Made by a program: the position numbers and the translations under genes | NCBI GenBank assembly: GCA_900546445.1 | Contig: URCV01000024.1 | Location: 1 to 26,201, forward strand | Direction of reading: 5' to 3' | Source of the DNA: an uncultured Bacteroidales bacterium | Lineage (GTDB): Bacteria; Bacteroidota; Bacteroidia; Bacteroidales; UBA932 | DNA length: 26,201 nucleotides | The notes under the pieces: model-generated | Databases searched by the model: none | What the model saw: only the letters and a program-made list of their open reading frames with translations | What the model was told of the DNA's origin: nothing | Part shown: piece after piece, positions 1-6,043 of the stretch | Layout: the number at the start of each line of letters is the position of its first letter | How positions within the stretch are numbered: position 1 is the first letter of the stretch

Positions 1-5
1 CAACC

Positions 6-248
6 TTGTCCGATTCAGATTTTCAGCAAATATTAGATGTCAAAGGGTTGAAGTGCCCGATGCCGATGCTTAGAACGAAGAAAGCACTGGCTAAGATGCA
101 GCCGGGAGAAAAACTACTGGTTCAGGCAACCGATCCCCACGCCTTACGAGATTTGAGCCAGTTTGCCGATCAGACCGGCAACAAGCTCCTTTCCTCTTCT
201 GACGAGGACGGCATTATTAATATAGTGATGCAGCGTAAAGAAGAATAA
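6..248 (+). CDS. TusA/SirA-family sulfurtransferase
   Basis: Small cytoplasmic sulfur-carrier protein of the TusA/SirA family, which passes persulfide sulfur between partner proteins, for example for tRNA thiolation or cofactor sulfuration. The 80 residues match the family's usual length. The signature Cys-Pro-x-Pro lies at residues 17-20 (Cys17 is the predicted sulfur-carrying cysteine), after the usual LDxxGLxCP lead-in. The start used is TTG at base 6. Only five bases precede it, so no ribosome site can be judged and an ATG just outside the window is possible. The M20-family gene follows 29 bases downstream on the same strand, probably in one operon. The family is clear; the specific pathway is not. 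Confidence 0.85.
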   Translation: MSDSDFQQILDVKGLKCPMPMLRTKKALAKMQPGEKLLVQATDPHALRDLSQFADQTGNKLLSSSDEDGIINIVMQRKEE

Positions 249-264
249 CGTCACAAACCTACAG

Positions 265-271
265 CTAAGGA
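265..271 (+). promoter_or_regulatory. Ribosome binding site of the M20 gene
   Basis: TAAGGA lies about seven bases upstream of the ATG at 278 and supports that start over the in-frame ATG at 284. Clear Shine-Dalgarno sites occur in this left part of the window and are largely missing from the right part. Confidence 0.5.
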
Positions 272-277
272 ACTCCC

Positions 278-1591
278 ATGACTATGCCCGTCAAAGATGC
301 ACCCTTCCTTGAAGAACGAACCGCCGCTGTAATGGAGAGCGTCTTCAACGACCCGATTGTCAAAAATGCTCTTGACCAGGCCGTTCCTCAGGAAATTTTT
401 ACGATCGAGGAACAGATCGAAATTTGTGAAGTTCCTGCTCCGCCTATGAAGGAGCAGACCAGAGCCGCAATGATTGCTGAGAAGATCAACAGTTACGGTC
501 TGGAAGCATCTATTGATCCGGTCGGCAACGTAATTGCCTGCCGCAAGGGAACAGACCCGGATGGCCCTGTCTGCGTTATCAGCGCGCATATGGACAATAG
601 TTTTAGGGAAGGAACCGACACTACTGTTCGCCGCCAAAACGGCAGACTGTTTGCGCCTGGTATTTCCGATGCATCCCGAGCATTGGCCTGCATGCTTCAA
701 GTCATTCGTATGGTCGTCAACAACGACATCAAGACAAAAGGAACGCTGCTGTTCATTGCCACAGTAGGGCAGGAGGCTGAAGGCGATCTTCGTGGCGTAA
801 AACGTATTTTCTATAGCTCCGGAATTCATGTCGACGGCGTCTTGGTGTTAGACGGTGCTGATCCGGGGAAGCTGCTTTATGGATCCGTGGGATCTAAACG
901 CTACAAGGTTGAGTACAGCGGTCCCGGCGGTCACAGCTATCTGAATTTCGGTCAGTACCCGAGCGCTACACAGGCGCTTTGCCGAGCAGGAGCGCTTCTT
1001 GCGAATCTTCAGGTTCCGGCGGAACCGAGAACGACTTTTACTTTAGCGACTTTCAACGGCGGCTCTTCCGTTAATGCCATCGCAGAGCATGCCGAGTGCG
1101 AGATCGACCTGCGAAGCGAAGACGCACAGATGCTCGATGGACTTGTTCAGGAAGTCCTGCCTTTGTTTGCGTTCGGCGCCCAATTAGAAAATCAGCGTTG
1201 GAACGTTACGGATCCGGCCCTGCAAGTTAGATGCAAGGTGACGCCGATCGGTCACCGCCCGGCTGCGGTATCCAAACCCGACAGCCCGGTGCTTCAAGCT
1301 GCTAGGGCTGCCCAAATGGCCTTGGGCATTAAGCTGACGGACTTTACCAGCGCTTCTACGGACCAAAACGTTCCGATGTCTCTTGGAATTCCTTCGACTA
1401 CCTTAGGCGGGGGCGGAAGAGAGGGATTCAACCATTCCTTGTCCGAATGGTTTGAACCTGTGCGCTCCTACGAAGGTCCGCAGCTTTGCCTGCTGACTGC
1501 TTTGGCTCTGGTCGGGTTAGAGAGCGGTTCGGAACCGCTCCTTCCGATCTACACGGCAGCACCTAGGGAACAATGGCAGGACAGACTCTAA
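278..1591 (+). CDS. M20-family metallopeptidase-like protein
   Basis: A 437-residue protein of the M20 di-zinc peptidase/deacylase family, with a dimerisation-domain signature (GPGGHS, residues 215-220). No signal peptide, so cytoplasmic. Predicted metal ligands are His104 in AHMD, Asp131 in the GISDAS segment, Glu166, and His386 near the C-terminus in NHSLSEW. In most family members the segment at 164-173 reads GEEGxGDLRG, where the first Glu is the general base and the second binds metal. Here it reads GQEAEGDLRG, so the base position is Gln165. The protein may therefore be inactive or changed in chemistry. It lies 29 bases after the TusA-like gene and ends just before an intrinsic terminator. 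The substrate cannot be read from sequence. Confidence 0.85.
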   Translation: MTMPVKDAPFLEERTAAVMESVFNDPIVKNALDQAVPQEIFTIEEQIEICEVPAPPMKEQTRAAMIAEKINSYGLEASIDPVGNVIACRKGTDPDGPVCVISAHMDNSFREGTDTTVRRQNGRLFAPGISDASRALACMLQVIRMVVNNDIKTKGTLLFIATVGQEAEGDLRGVKRIFYSSGIHVDGVLVLDGADPGKLLYGSVGSKRYKVEYSGPGGHSYLNFGQYPSATQALCRAGALLANLQVPAEPRTTFTLATFNGGSSVNAIAEHAECEIDLRSEDAQMLDGLVQEVLPLFAFGAQLENQRWNVTDPALQVRCKVTPIGHRPAAVSKPDSPVLQAARAAQMALGIKLTDFTSASTDQNVPMSLGIPSTTLGGGGREGFNHSLSEWFEPVRSYEGPQLCLLTALALVGLESGSEPLLPIYTAAPREQWQDRL

Positions 1592-1605
1592 TCTAAGAAA
1601 AATTT

Positions 1606-1629
1606 GGGACCGAAAGGTCCCGTTTTTTT
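1606..1629 (+). terminator. Intrinsic terminator after the M20 gene
   Basis: Stem GGGACC (1606-1611) pairs with GGTCCC (1616-1621) around a GAAA tetraloop, followed by G and seven T residues. It starts 15 bases after the M20 stop codon and closes the tusA-like/M20 unit. Confidence 0.9.
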
Positions 1630-1739
1630 ACCTTTGGGTCCAATGGAAAAAAACTACCCGAGGTAAGGCGAGAAGACTAAGAAAAAAAATTAGTTGAGGG
1701 GATATTAAAATCATTCCATTTTTCTTCTCAAAATACTTA

Positions 1740-1756
1740 TCTTAAGATTCTTAAGA
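1740..1756. repeat. Double TCTTAAGA palindrome, operator-like
   Basis: TCTTAAGA at 1740-1747 and again at 1749-1756, separated by one T. Each 8-mer is itself a perfect palindrome and the 17-base whole is a perfect odd palindrome. A third exact copy lies at 1911-1918, in the same leader. The layout suggests binding sites for a dimeric regulator of the downstream flavoprotein/cytochrome pair. This is inference; no regulator gene is visible nearby. Confidence 0.45.
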
Positions 1757-1861
1757 AATTTATTTTTGTATTGTGATGGCTTATCGTTAATACTTTTCCA
1801 ATATTGGCTGTACACAAAATAAAATCCAGCACAATAGGGGTTTTCAAGGTTTTAGTAATTT

Positions 1862-1893
1862 CCCTCCTTATTGTATCGGAGGGTGCGATGTGA
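1862..1893 (+). promoter_or_regulatory. Hairpin masking a Shine-Dalgarno site before ATG-TGA
   Basis: CCCTCC (1862-1867) can pair with GGAGGG (1878-1883) across a 10-base loop. The GGAGGG is an ideal ribosome site lying four bases before ATG (1888-1890), which is followed at once by TGA (1891-1893). This is a start-stop minimal ORF about 130 bases upstream of the flavoprotein start. It may be chance, or a ribosome-loading leader element. Confidence 0.25.
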
Positions 1894-2014
1894 CCTTCCT
1901 CATAGCTATCTCTTAAGAAAACTTAATGTTAAAATTTCTAACAAGAGGTTCTTGGATCTCTATGATTCTGAGAAAACTTATAACAACCCCTCTTACTCGA
2001 ATGTATTTTGACTT

Positions 2015-2018
2015 GGAG
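2015..2018 (+). promoter_or_regulatory. Ribosome binding site fixing the flavoprotein start
   Basis: GGAG lies six bases before the ATG at 2025. It selects that codon, which begins a clean Tat signal peptide, over the longer in-frame ATG at 1926. Confidence 0.65.
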
Positions 2019-2024
2019 TACCAA

Positions 2025-3527
2025 ATGAAGGTCTTTAACAGACGTAATGTATTGAAAGGCGGTTTAGTTGGCTCTATGGCAGCCGGTTTTGCTTCTTTCA
2101 TGGGCGCTTCCCATGCAGCAGAACCCGCAGCAAAGGCACCCGCCCAGAATGATAAAAATACTTATGACGTGATCGTGCTTGGCGCCGGTCCCGCCGGATT
2201 GGTTACTGCCATCGCTGCTAAGCAGGCTGGTGCAAAGAAAGTAGTTGTATTCGAAAAACGCGACCGTCCTGACGGCAACGCTATTTTTGCCTTAGGTTCC
2301 GTTTGCGGCTGGGGCTCCCGTCATCAGAAAGAGCAGGGCATCAAAGATACCGCTGACGATTTCTACGCCATGATGATGGATGTTTCCAAGCAGATGGGCG
2401 ACAAGGCTTTGAACCGTACTTATACCGATAATATTTCTGCCGGCATTGACTGGCTGGAAAAAGACATCGGCGTGAAGTTCGGTAAGATTCGTCCGATGCC
2501 GTATCCGCGTCTCGGCCGTACATGCCGTGTTGACGGCGAAGGTCTCACCGGCGGAGCCCAGCTCGTGAAGAAACTTCTTGCGGCTGCCGCTAAAGAAGGC
2601 GTTGAAGTTAAGTTCGAACACAAAGGTATTGAACTTCTCCACGACGACAAGATGCGTGTCACAGGTGTCAAGATTCAGACACCTGCCGGACAGGAAGAAT
2701 ATTTCTCCAAGGGCGGCGTTGCAATTGCAACCGGCGGTTTCTCCGCTAACCCTGAAATGGTTGACAAATACATCGGCGGCTGGGCTACCCGCATGGTGCT
2801 CCGCGGCTCCAAGTCCACAACCGGTGAAAACATTTCTCTGACGCTTCCGCTTTATGCCAAGTGCGTTAACATGGACCAGTTCCATGCCGGCCCGATTATC
2901 GGCGCAACCCACGTCAACCCTGCAGACGTCTTGAACTCCGGCTACGGCATCCAGGTCAACACTTCCGGCAACCGTTACATGGATGAAAACAACACCTATG
3001 TGATTAAAGCCAGAACAACCGCTCAGAAGACACTGGACAATACCGGCTGGGTTATCGTTGACTCCACTTGCCCGGTTCTCGATAAAGTTATTCCCAAATT
3101 CGATATGCTGAACAGCCCGTATGGTAAGGCCGACACGATCGAAGAAGTGGCTAAGCAGGCCGGTCTGCCTCCTGCCAAGATTGTGGCGCTCGTGAAGGAA
3201 TACAACGAAGCGGTCAAGAACGGTACGTTAGGCAAGATGAATCCGCCGAACACCTACAAGAAACCGCATCTGATTGAAAAAGCTCCGTTCTATGCAGTTC
3301 CTCTGCAGGGCGGTATGACCGCTACATTCGGCGGCCCGCTGATCAACACGAAGGCTGAAGTTCAGAACTTGGACGGCAAGACCATTCCCGGTCTCTATGC
3401 AGTCGGCAACTCTTCCGGCGGTATCTTCTTCCATAACTATGCCGGCGGCGCTCAGTTAGGCGCAGCCACCGTATTCGGAAGAATTGCCGGTAAAGAAATG
3501 GCTCAGAGAGCCGCTGCTGCAAAGTAA
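2025..3527 (+). CDS. Tat-exported FAD-dependent respiratory reductase, fumarate-reductase-like
   Basis: A 500-residue flavoprotein of the flavocytochrome c/fumarate reductase (FAD_binding_2) superfamily. Residues 1-31 are a Tat signal: twin Arg6-Arg7, a hydrophobic stretch, and probable cleavage near ASHA-AEP. It should work in the periplasm. The FAD-binding GAGPAG is at 53-58, the second nucleotide-contact ATGGF at 235-239, and the C-terminal IPGLYAVG at 454-461. By my remembered alignment to Shewanella Fcc3, His365 matches His287, but Arg402, His504 and Arg544 fall on Tyr325, Ala433 and Tyr472. Fumarate is therefore an unlikely substrate. A separate cytochrome gene follows 13 bases later and should feed it electrons, making this a two-subunit anaerobic respiratory reductase. 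The real acceptor is unknown. Confidence 0.85.
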   Translation: MKVFNRRNVLKGGLVGSMAAGFASFMGASHAAEPAAKAPAQNDKNTYDVIVLGAGPAGLVTAIAAKQAGAKKVVVFEKRDRPDGNAIFALGSVCGWGSRHQKEQGIKDTADDFYAMMMDVSKQMGDKALNRTYTDNISAGIDWLEKDIGVKFGKIRPMPYPRLGRTCRVDGEGLTGGAQLVKKLLAAAAKEGVEVKFEHKGIELLHDDKMRVTGVKIQTPAGQEEYFSKGGVAIATGGFSANPEMVDKYIGGWATRMVLRGSKSTTGENISLTLPLYAKCVNMDQFHAGPIIGATHVNPADVLNSGYGIQVNTSGNRYMDENNTYVIKARTTAQKTLDNTGWVIVDSTCPVLDKVIPKFDMLNSPYGKADTIEEVAKQAGLPPAKIVALVKEYNEAVKNGTLGKMNPPNTYKKPHLIEKAPFYAVPLQGGMTATFGGPLINTKAEVQNLDGKTIPGLYAVGNSSGGIFFHNYAGGAQLGAATVFGRIAGKEMAQRAAAAK

Positions 3528-3533
3528 GAGGAG
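3527..3533 (+). promoter_or_regulatory. Ribosome binding site of the cytochrome gene
   Basis: AGAGGAG begins on the last base of the flavoprotein stop codon and sits seven bases before the ATG at 3541. It picks this start over an upstream in-frame ATG at 3484 that would overlap the flavoprotein gene and hide the signal peptide. Confidence 0.75.
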
Positions 3534-3540
3534 ATCAAAA

Positions 3541-3921
3541 ATGAAAAAAACATTACTCGTTTTAGCTTCCGCTCTTTTCGGAATGAGCGTCGGTCTTTCC
3601 GTTTATGCAGCTGATCAGGCACCTGCCGCTGCTGCTCCTGCTGCTCAGGCCAAGACACTGGGACAAATTCACGGTGCTATGTGGCCGAAGAGCAAAGACG
3701 GCTATGTCACTAAGTATCAGTGCATGCAGTGCCACGGTGACTATGACAAACTGGCTAAACAGACAGCCGATCTGGTTCCCAATCCCCATCATTCTCACTT
3801 GGGTCAGGTGAACTGCGAAGACTGCCATAAGGCCAACCTGTCTAAACCGGTTCTTATGTGCAACCAGTGCCATAACTTTACCATTCGCAAGGATGGCAAA
3901 CCGATTGAACTGGCCAAGTAA
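3541..3921 (+). CDS. Periplasmic triheme c-type cytochrome, flavocytochrome c3-like
   Basis: A 126-residue protein with a Sec signal peptide (residues 1-23, ending SVYA) and an Ala/Pro-rich linker. It has three CxxCH heme sites, at 61-65, 92-96 and 107-111. His83, His84 and His86 (with His44) are candidate distal ligands. The spacing and the PHHSH segment resemble hemes 2-4 of the N-terminal tetraheme domain of Shewanella FccA; the site for heme 1 is absent. It lies 13 bases after the Tat flavoprotein gene and is the likely electron donor to it, probably receiving electrons from a quinol-oxidising membrane cytochrome not in this window. The gene pair ends at a strong terminator. Confidence 0.85.
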   Translation: MKKTLLVLASALFGMSVGLSVYAADQAPAAAAPAAQAKTLGQIHGAMWPKSKDGYVTKYQCMQCHGDYDKLAKQTADLVPNPHHSHLGQVNCEDCHKANLSKPVLMCNQCHNFTIRKDGKPIELAK

Positions 3922-3940
3922 TTTAGTCTCTGACTAAAAC

Positions 3941-3983
3941 AGAAAATCCCGCAGTTCCTAAAGAACGAGCGGGATTTTCTTTG
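3941..3983. terminator. Bidirectional intrinsic terminator
   Basis: A perfect 12-base stem, AGAAAATCCCGC (3941-3952) with GCGGGATTTTCT (3969-3980), plus an inner GTTC/GAAC pairing. A run of A before and T after the GC core lets it act in both directions. It lies 19 bases past the cytochrome stop on the plus strand and 12 bases past the stop of the convergent minus-strand fragment at 3996. Confidence 0.9.
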
Positions 3984-3995
3984 TCCGGAGATTGC

Positions 3996-4154
3996 TTAGA
4001 AAAGACGGACGCCGTTCGCCGTGAGAGTCAAATCGCCGTTCGGCGTGAGTGTCGGAACGATTTCAGTTGTATAAACACCTTTACCTTCGCTTAAGTAAGA
4101 GTTGCGCGGCAATGCCATGAGCGCAAATTGTCCGAGGCCGCCGTCGCATCCACT
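3996..4154 (-). pseudogene. C-terminal fragment of an unidentified gene, cut at the seam
   Basis: An open frame of about 52 codons on the minus strand ending in TAA at 3996-3998. The clearest part reads GLGQFALMALPRNSYLSEGK and continues to a C-terminal NGVRLF. The composition looks like real protein rather than noise, and the gene shares the bidirectional terminator with the cytochrome gene. Going upstream, the frame meets a TGA at 4155-4157, so the original gene must have continued in sequence no longer present. A terminal Phe is common in outer-membrane barrel proteins, but that is weak evidence. I do not recognise the family. Confidence 0.5.
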
Positions 4155-4157
4155 TCA
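4091..4157. other. Seam between proteobacterial-like and Bacteroidales-like DNA
   Basis: The minus-strand Bacteroidales lipoprotein frame stays open down to 4091. The minus-strand stub on the left stays open only up to 4154. If neither has a frameshift, the join lies between these limits. Neither truncated protein looks complete, and the frame changes by one across the join. I see no inverted repeats, target duplication, transposase or tRNA here. Confidence 0.65.
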
Positions 4158-4501
4158 CCGAGAGGATTGAAAGAGAACTCAACAGGGTCACTCTCTCCCC
4201 CCTCTCCGAAAGCTACAAGCGTTCCTGAATATATGCCTGCCACTTCATACTTTTTAGTAATCTCTCTGTCATAGAAAGACTCTTTCGTTCCATCCGGAGC
4301 CTTAACCGTCCACGATGGATTAAGACCTGGCTCCGTAAACTTGAATACAACTTCGCCATTATCGGAATTCACTGTAACAGAATACATCTCTGCTGTTACT
4401 ACAGGTTTCTCCACGGAAGCCGTGTTATTCTTTTCTTGGCAAGAAACGACTACAAATACTCCTAGAGCAAACGTAGTCACAAGTTTTAATAAATGTTTCA
4501 T
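4091..4501 (-). CDS. Truncated lipoprotein downstream of susD
   Basis: The 136-codon frame starts with a lipoprotein signal peptide (lipobox VVSC, Cys21), then a beta-rich segment up to about residue 112 resembling an Ig/PKD-like domain: alternating hydrophobics, repeated Gly and Asp. From about residue 115-120 on, the residues come from the neighbouring DNA past the seam, so the natural C-terminus is missing. It begins 6 bases after susD. In SusCD loci this position is usually held by a surface glycan-binding or other accessory lipoprotein, which is the best guess here. No family is recognised. Confidence 0.6.
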   Translation of the reverse strand: MKHLLKLVTTFALGVFVVVSCQEKNNTASVEKPVVTAEMYSVTVNSDNGEVVFKFTEPGLNPSWTVKAPDGTKESFYDREITKKYEVAGIYSGTLVAFGEGGESDPVEFSFNPLGEVDATAASDNLRSWHCRATLT

Positions 4502-4507
4502 AATGTT

Positions 4508-6043
4508 CTAATAGTTATTTTGTTTTAATGTATTTTCAGACTTATCGATTTCAGACTGTGGAATCGGAATGTATCGCTTGGATGCGGAATAGCCCTTTGC
4601 TCCGAGAATGGCTTCGGCCTTTCCAAAACGAACCAGATCGAAGAATCTATTACCTTCCATCGCGAATTCCTTACGACGCTCTTCCAATATGTTATCCAAA
4701 GTGGCAGATTTCTTATGCGAGCCGATATTTTCTGGTTTTACGCCGAAAGCTCGTGCACGTACCTCATTAAGATAAGCGTCCGCCTCCACTTGAGAGCCAC
4801 CTGTACGAACCAGAAGTTCCGATGCTCTCAATAGCACATCCGAATAACGATATATACGTAAATTGTTACGATGGTTCATATCTAGAACTCCCGCTGCATT
4901 ATTTGCACTTCCACCTGCGCGTCCCATATACTTTTTATTGAACATACCGGTATTACCTTCACGAGGATTATATTTCTCACCCTTTTCAGCATCGGTATTG
5001 AAGTCCATAATAGTAGCATCTCTACGCAAATCTCCAGGCTCATAAACGGCTTTCAAGGCTGGGCTTACCGGTCCAAATCCATAACCTTCGGAATGGAAGC
5101 GCTTGCCCTTATAAGAATCCGGTCCCAAAAAAACCGGAAAAACGGTTCCACCAGGAGCCAATGGGTCTTCCCAAGTACGGTTAGAAGGGTCATCCGAATA
5201 GTTGATTTCGAATATCGATTCGCAATTCCACTCTCCTTTGTCAGTCCAGATATCTTCAAATTTAGGAGTCAAGTCATAGATTCCTGAGTTTATAGTTTCA
5301 CGCAACTGTTCGAGAACACTGGCATAGCGACTTTCGTCTCCCTTAAGCATCACGACATCGGCGCGAAGCATATAAGCAGCATAACGATTGGCCCGTCCCA
5401 CCTCTGTCATAGCGACCGCTTTCGGGAGTGCGCCAGGTGCCGTGGCAGCATCCAGATCTTCCATAATCTTTTCGTATACCTCATCTTCAGTTAGTTGAGG
5501 AACGATATAGCCCACTTCTGCACCGTTAGGATTAACTGTATAATAAGGAATGGAGCCCCAGAATTTCCACAAAATGTGATAATAGAAAGCCCTAAGAAAA
5601 CGAGCCTCGCTAATTATTCGTGTCTTTTTCTCTTCCGACATCCCCTCTATGCCAGGCGTGCGGTTCACCACAATATTACTGCGATAAACGCCACGATAAA
5701 GGTTAGTCCAGAACCCTATAAGGCTTTGCTGAGAATTAAGATTATATGTTCCCATAAGCTGAAGATGCGGCTGATCTCCCGTGCCACTTCCTCCTACTGC
5801 ATTGTAGTCATCGGCAAGTATATCTGAAATAAAAAGGTATGGATGAAACTCCCCATCACAATAATCCATTCCCACAAATGGAGCATAAGCCGCCATCAAG
5901 GCTTTTGTAATGTCATATTCGGTAGCATAGCTCGTTTCTTCCGGAACTGTCGTAGTCGGTTTAACTTCCAGAAAGCTAGTGGTGCACGCCGAAAAAGCAA
6001 ACACGGCGGCTAAGACAAAATAAGATACTCTTTTCATAATCAT
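4508..6043 (-). CDS. SusD/RagB-family surface nutrient-binding lipoprotein
   Basis: A 511-residue SusD/RagB homologue, the lid lipoprotein that captures a glycan or peptide over its SusC channel. It has a lipobox at FSAC (Cys20) for lipidation and transfer to the outer-membrane surface. Early residues LEVKPTTTVPEE and the ALMAAYAPF helix are typical SusD N-terminal features, and the protein ends with the family's usual RYIPIPQSEID and a short tail. The ATG shares one base with the susC stop (TAATG), implying translational coupling. An ATG two codons later is an equally good start. The ligand cannot be deduced. Confidence 0.95.
   Translation of the reverse strand: MIMKRVSYFVLAAVFAFSACTTSFLEVKPTTTVPEETSYATEYDITKALMAAYAPFVGMDYCDGEFHPYLFISDILADDYNAVGGSGTGDQPHLQLMGTYNLNSQQSLIGFWTNLYRGVYRSNIVVNRTPGIEGMSEEKKTRIISEARFLRAFYYHILWKFWGSIPYYTVNPNGAEVGYIVPQLTEDEVYEKIMEDLDAATAPGALPKAVAMTEVGRANRYAAYMLRADVVMLKGDESRYASVLEQLRETINSGIYDLTPKFEDIWTDKGEWNCESIFEINYSDDPSNRTWEDPLAPGGTVFPVFLGPDSYKGKRFHSEGYGFGPVSPALKAVYEPGDLRRDATIMDFNTDAEKGEKYNPREGNTGMFNKKYMGRAGGSANNAAGVLDMNHRNNLRIYRYSDVLLRASELLVRTGGSQVEADAYLNEVRARAFGVKPENIGSHKKSATLDNILEERRKEFAMEGNRFFDLVRFGKAEAILGAKGYSASKRYIPIPQSEIDKSENTLKQNNY

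Larger units (their letters stand above)
1630..2024 (+). promoter_or_regulatory. AT-rich leader upstream of the flavoprotein gene
   Basis: About 400 bases with no convincing gene. They hold two TCTTAAGA palindromes one base apart (1740-1756), a third copy at 1911-1918, and a hairpin at 1862-1883. The flavoprotein frame is open back to an ATG at 1926, but the predicted extra 33 residues would bury the Tat signal and have no ribosome site. I therefore treat this stretch as promoter and untranslated leader. I could not place a -35/-10 pair with confidence. Confidence 0.6.

Noticed and set aside
1926..2024. 33-residue N-terminal extension of the flavoprotein
   Set aside because: No ribosome site at 1926, and it would bury the Tat signal. 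The ATG at 2025 has GGAG six bases upstream and starts at the signal peptide.
2292..2912. 206-codon minus-strand open frame
   Set aside because: Antisense to the flavoprotein, which has clear FAD motifs in its own frame.
4000..4200. Insertion sequence or integrase site at the seam
   Set aside because: No terminal inverted repeats, target duplication, transposase fragment or tRNA end found on either side by eye.
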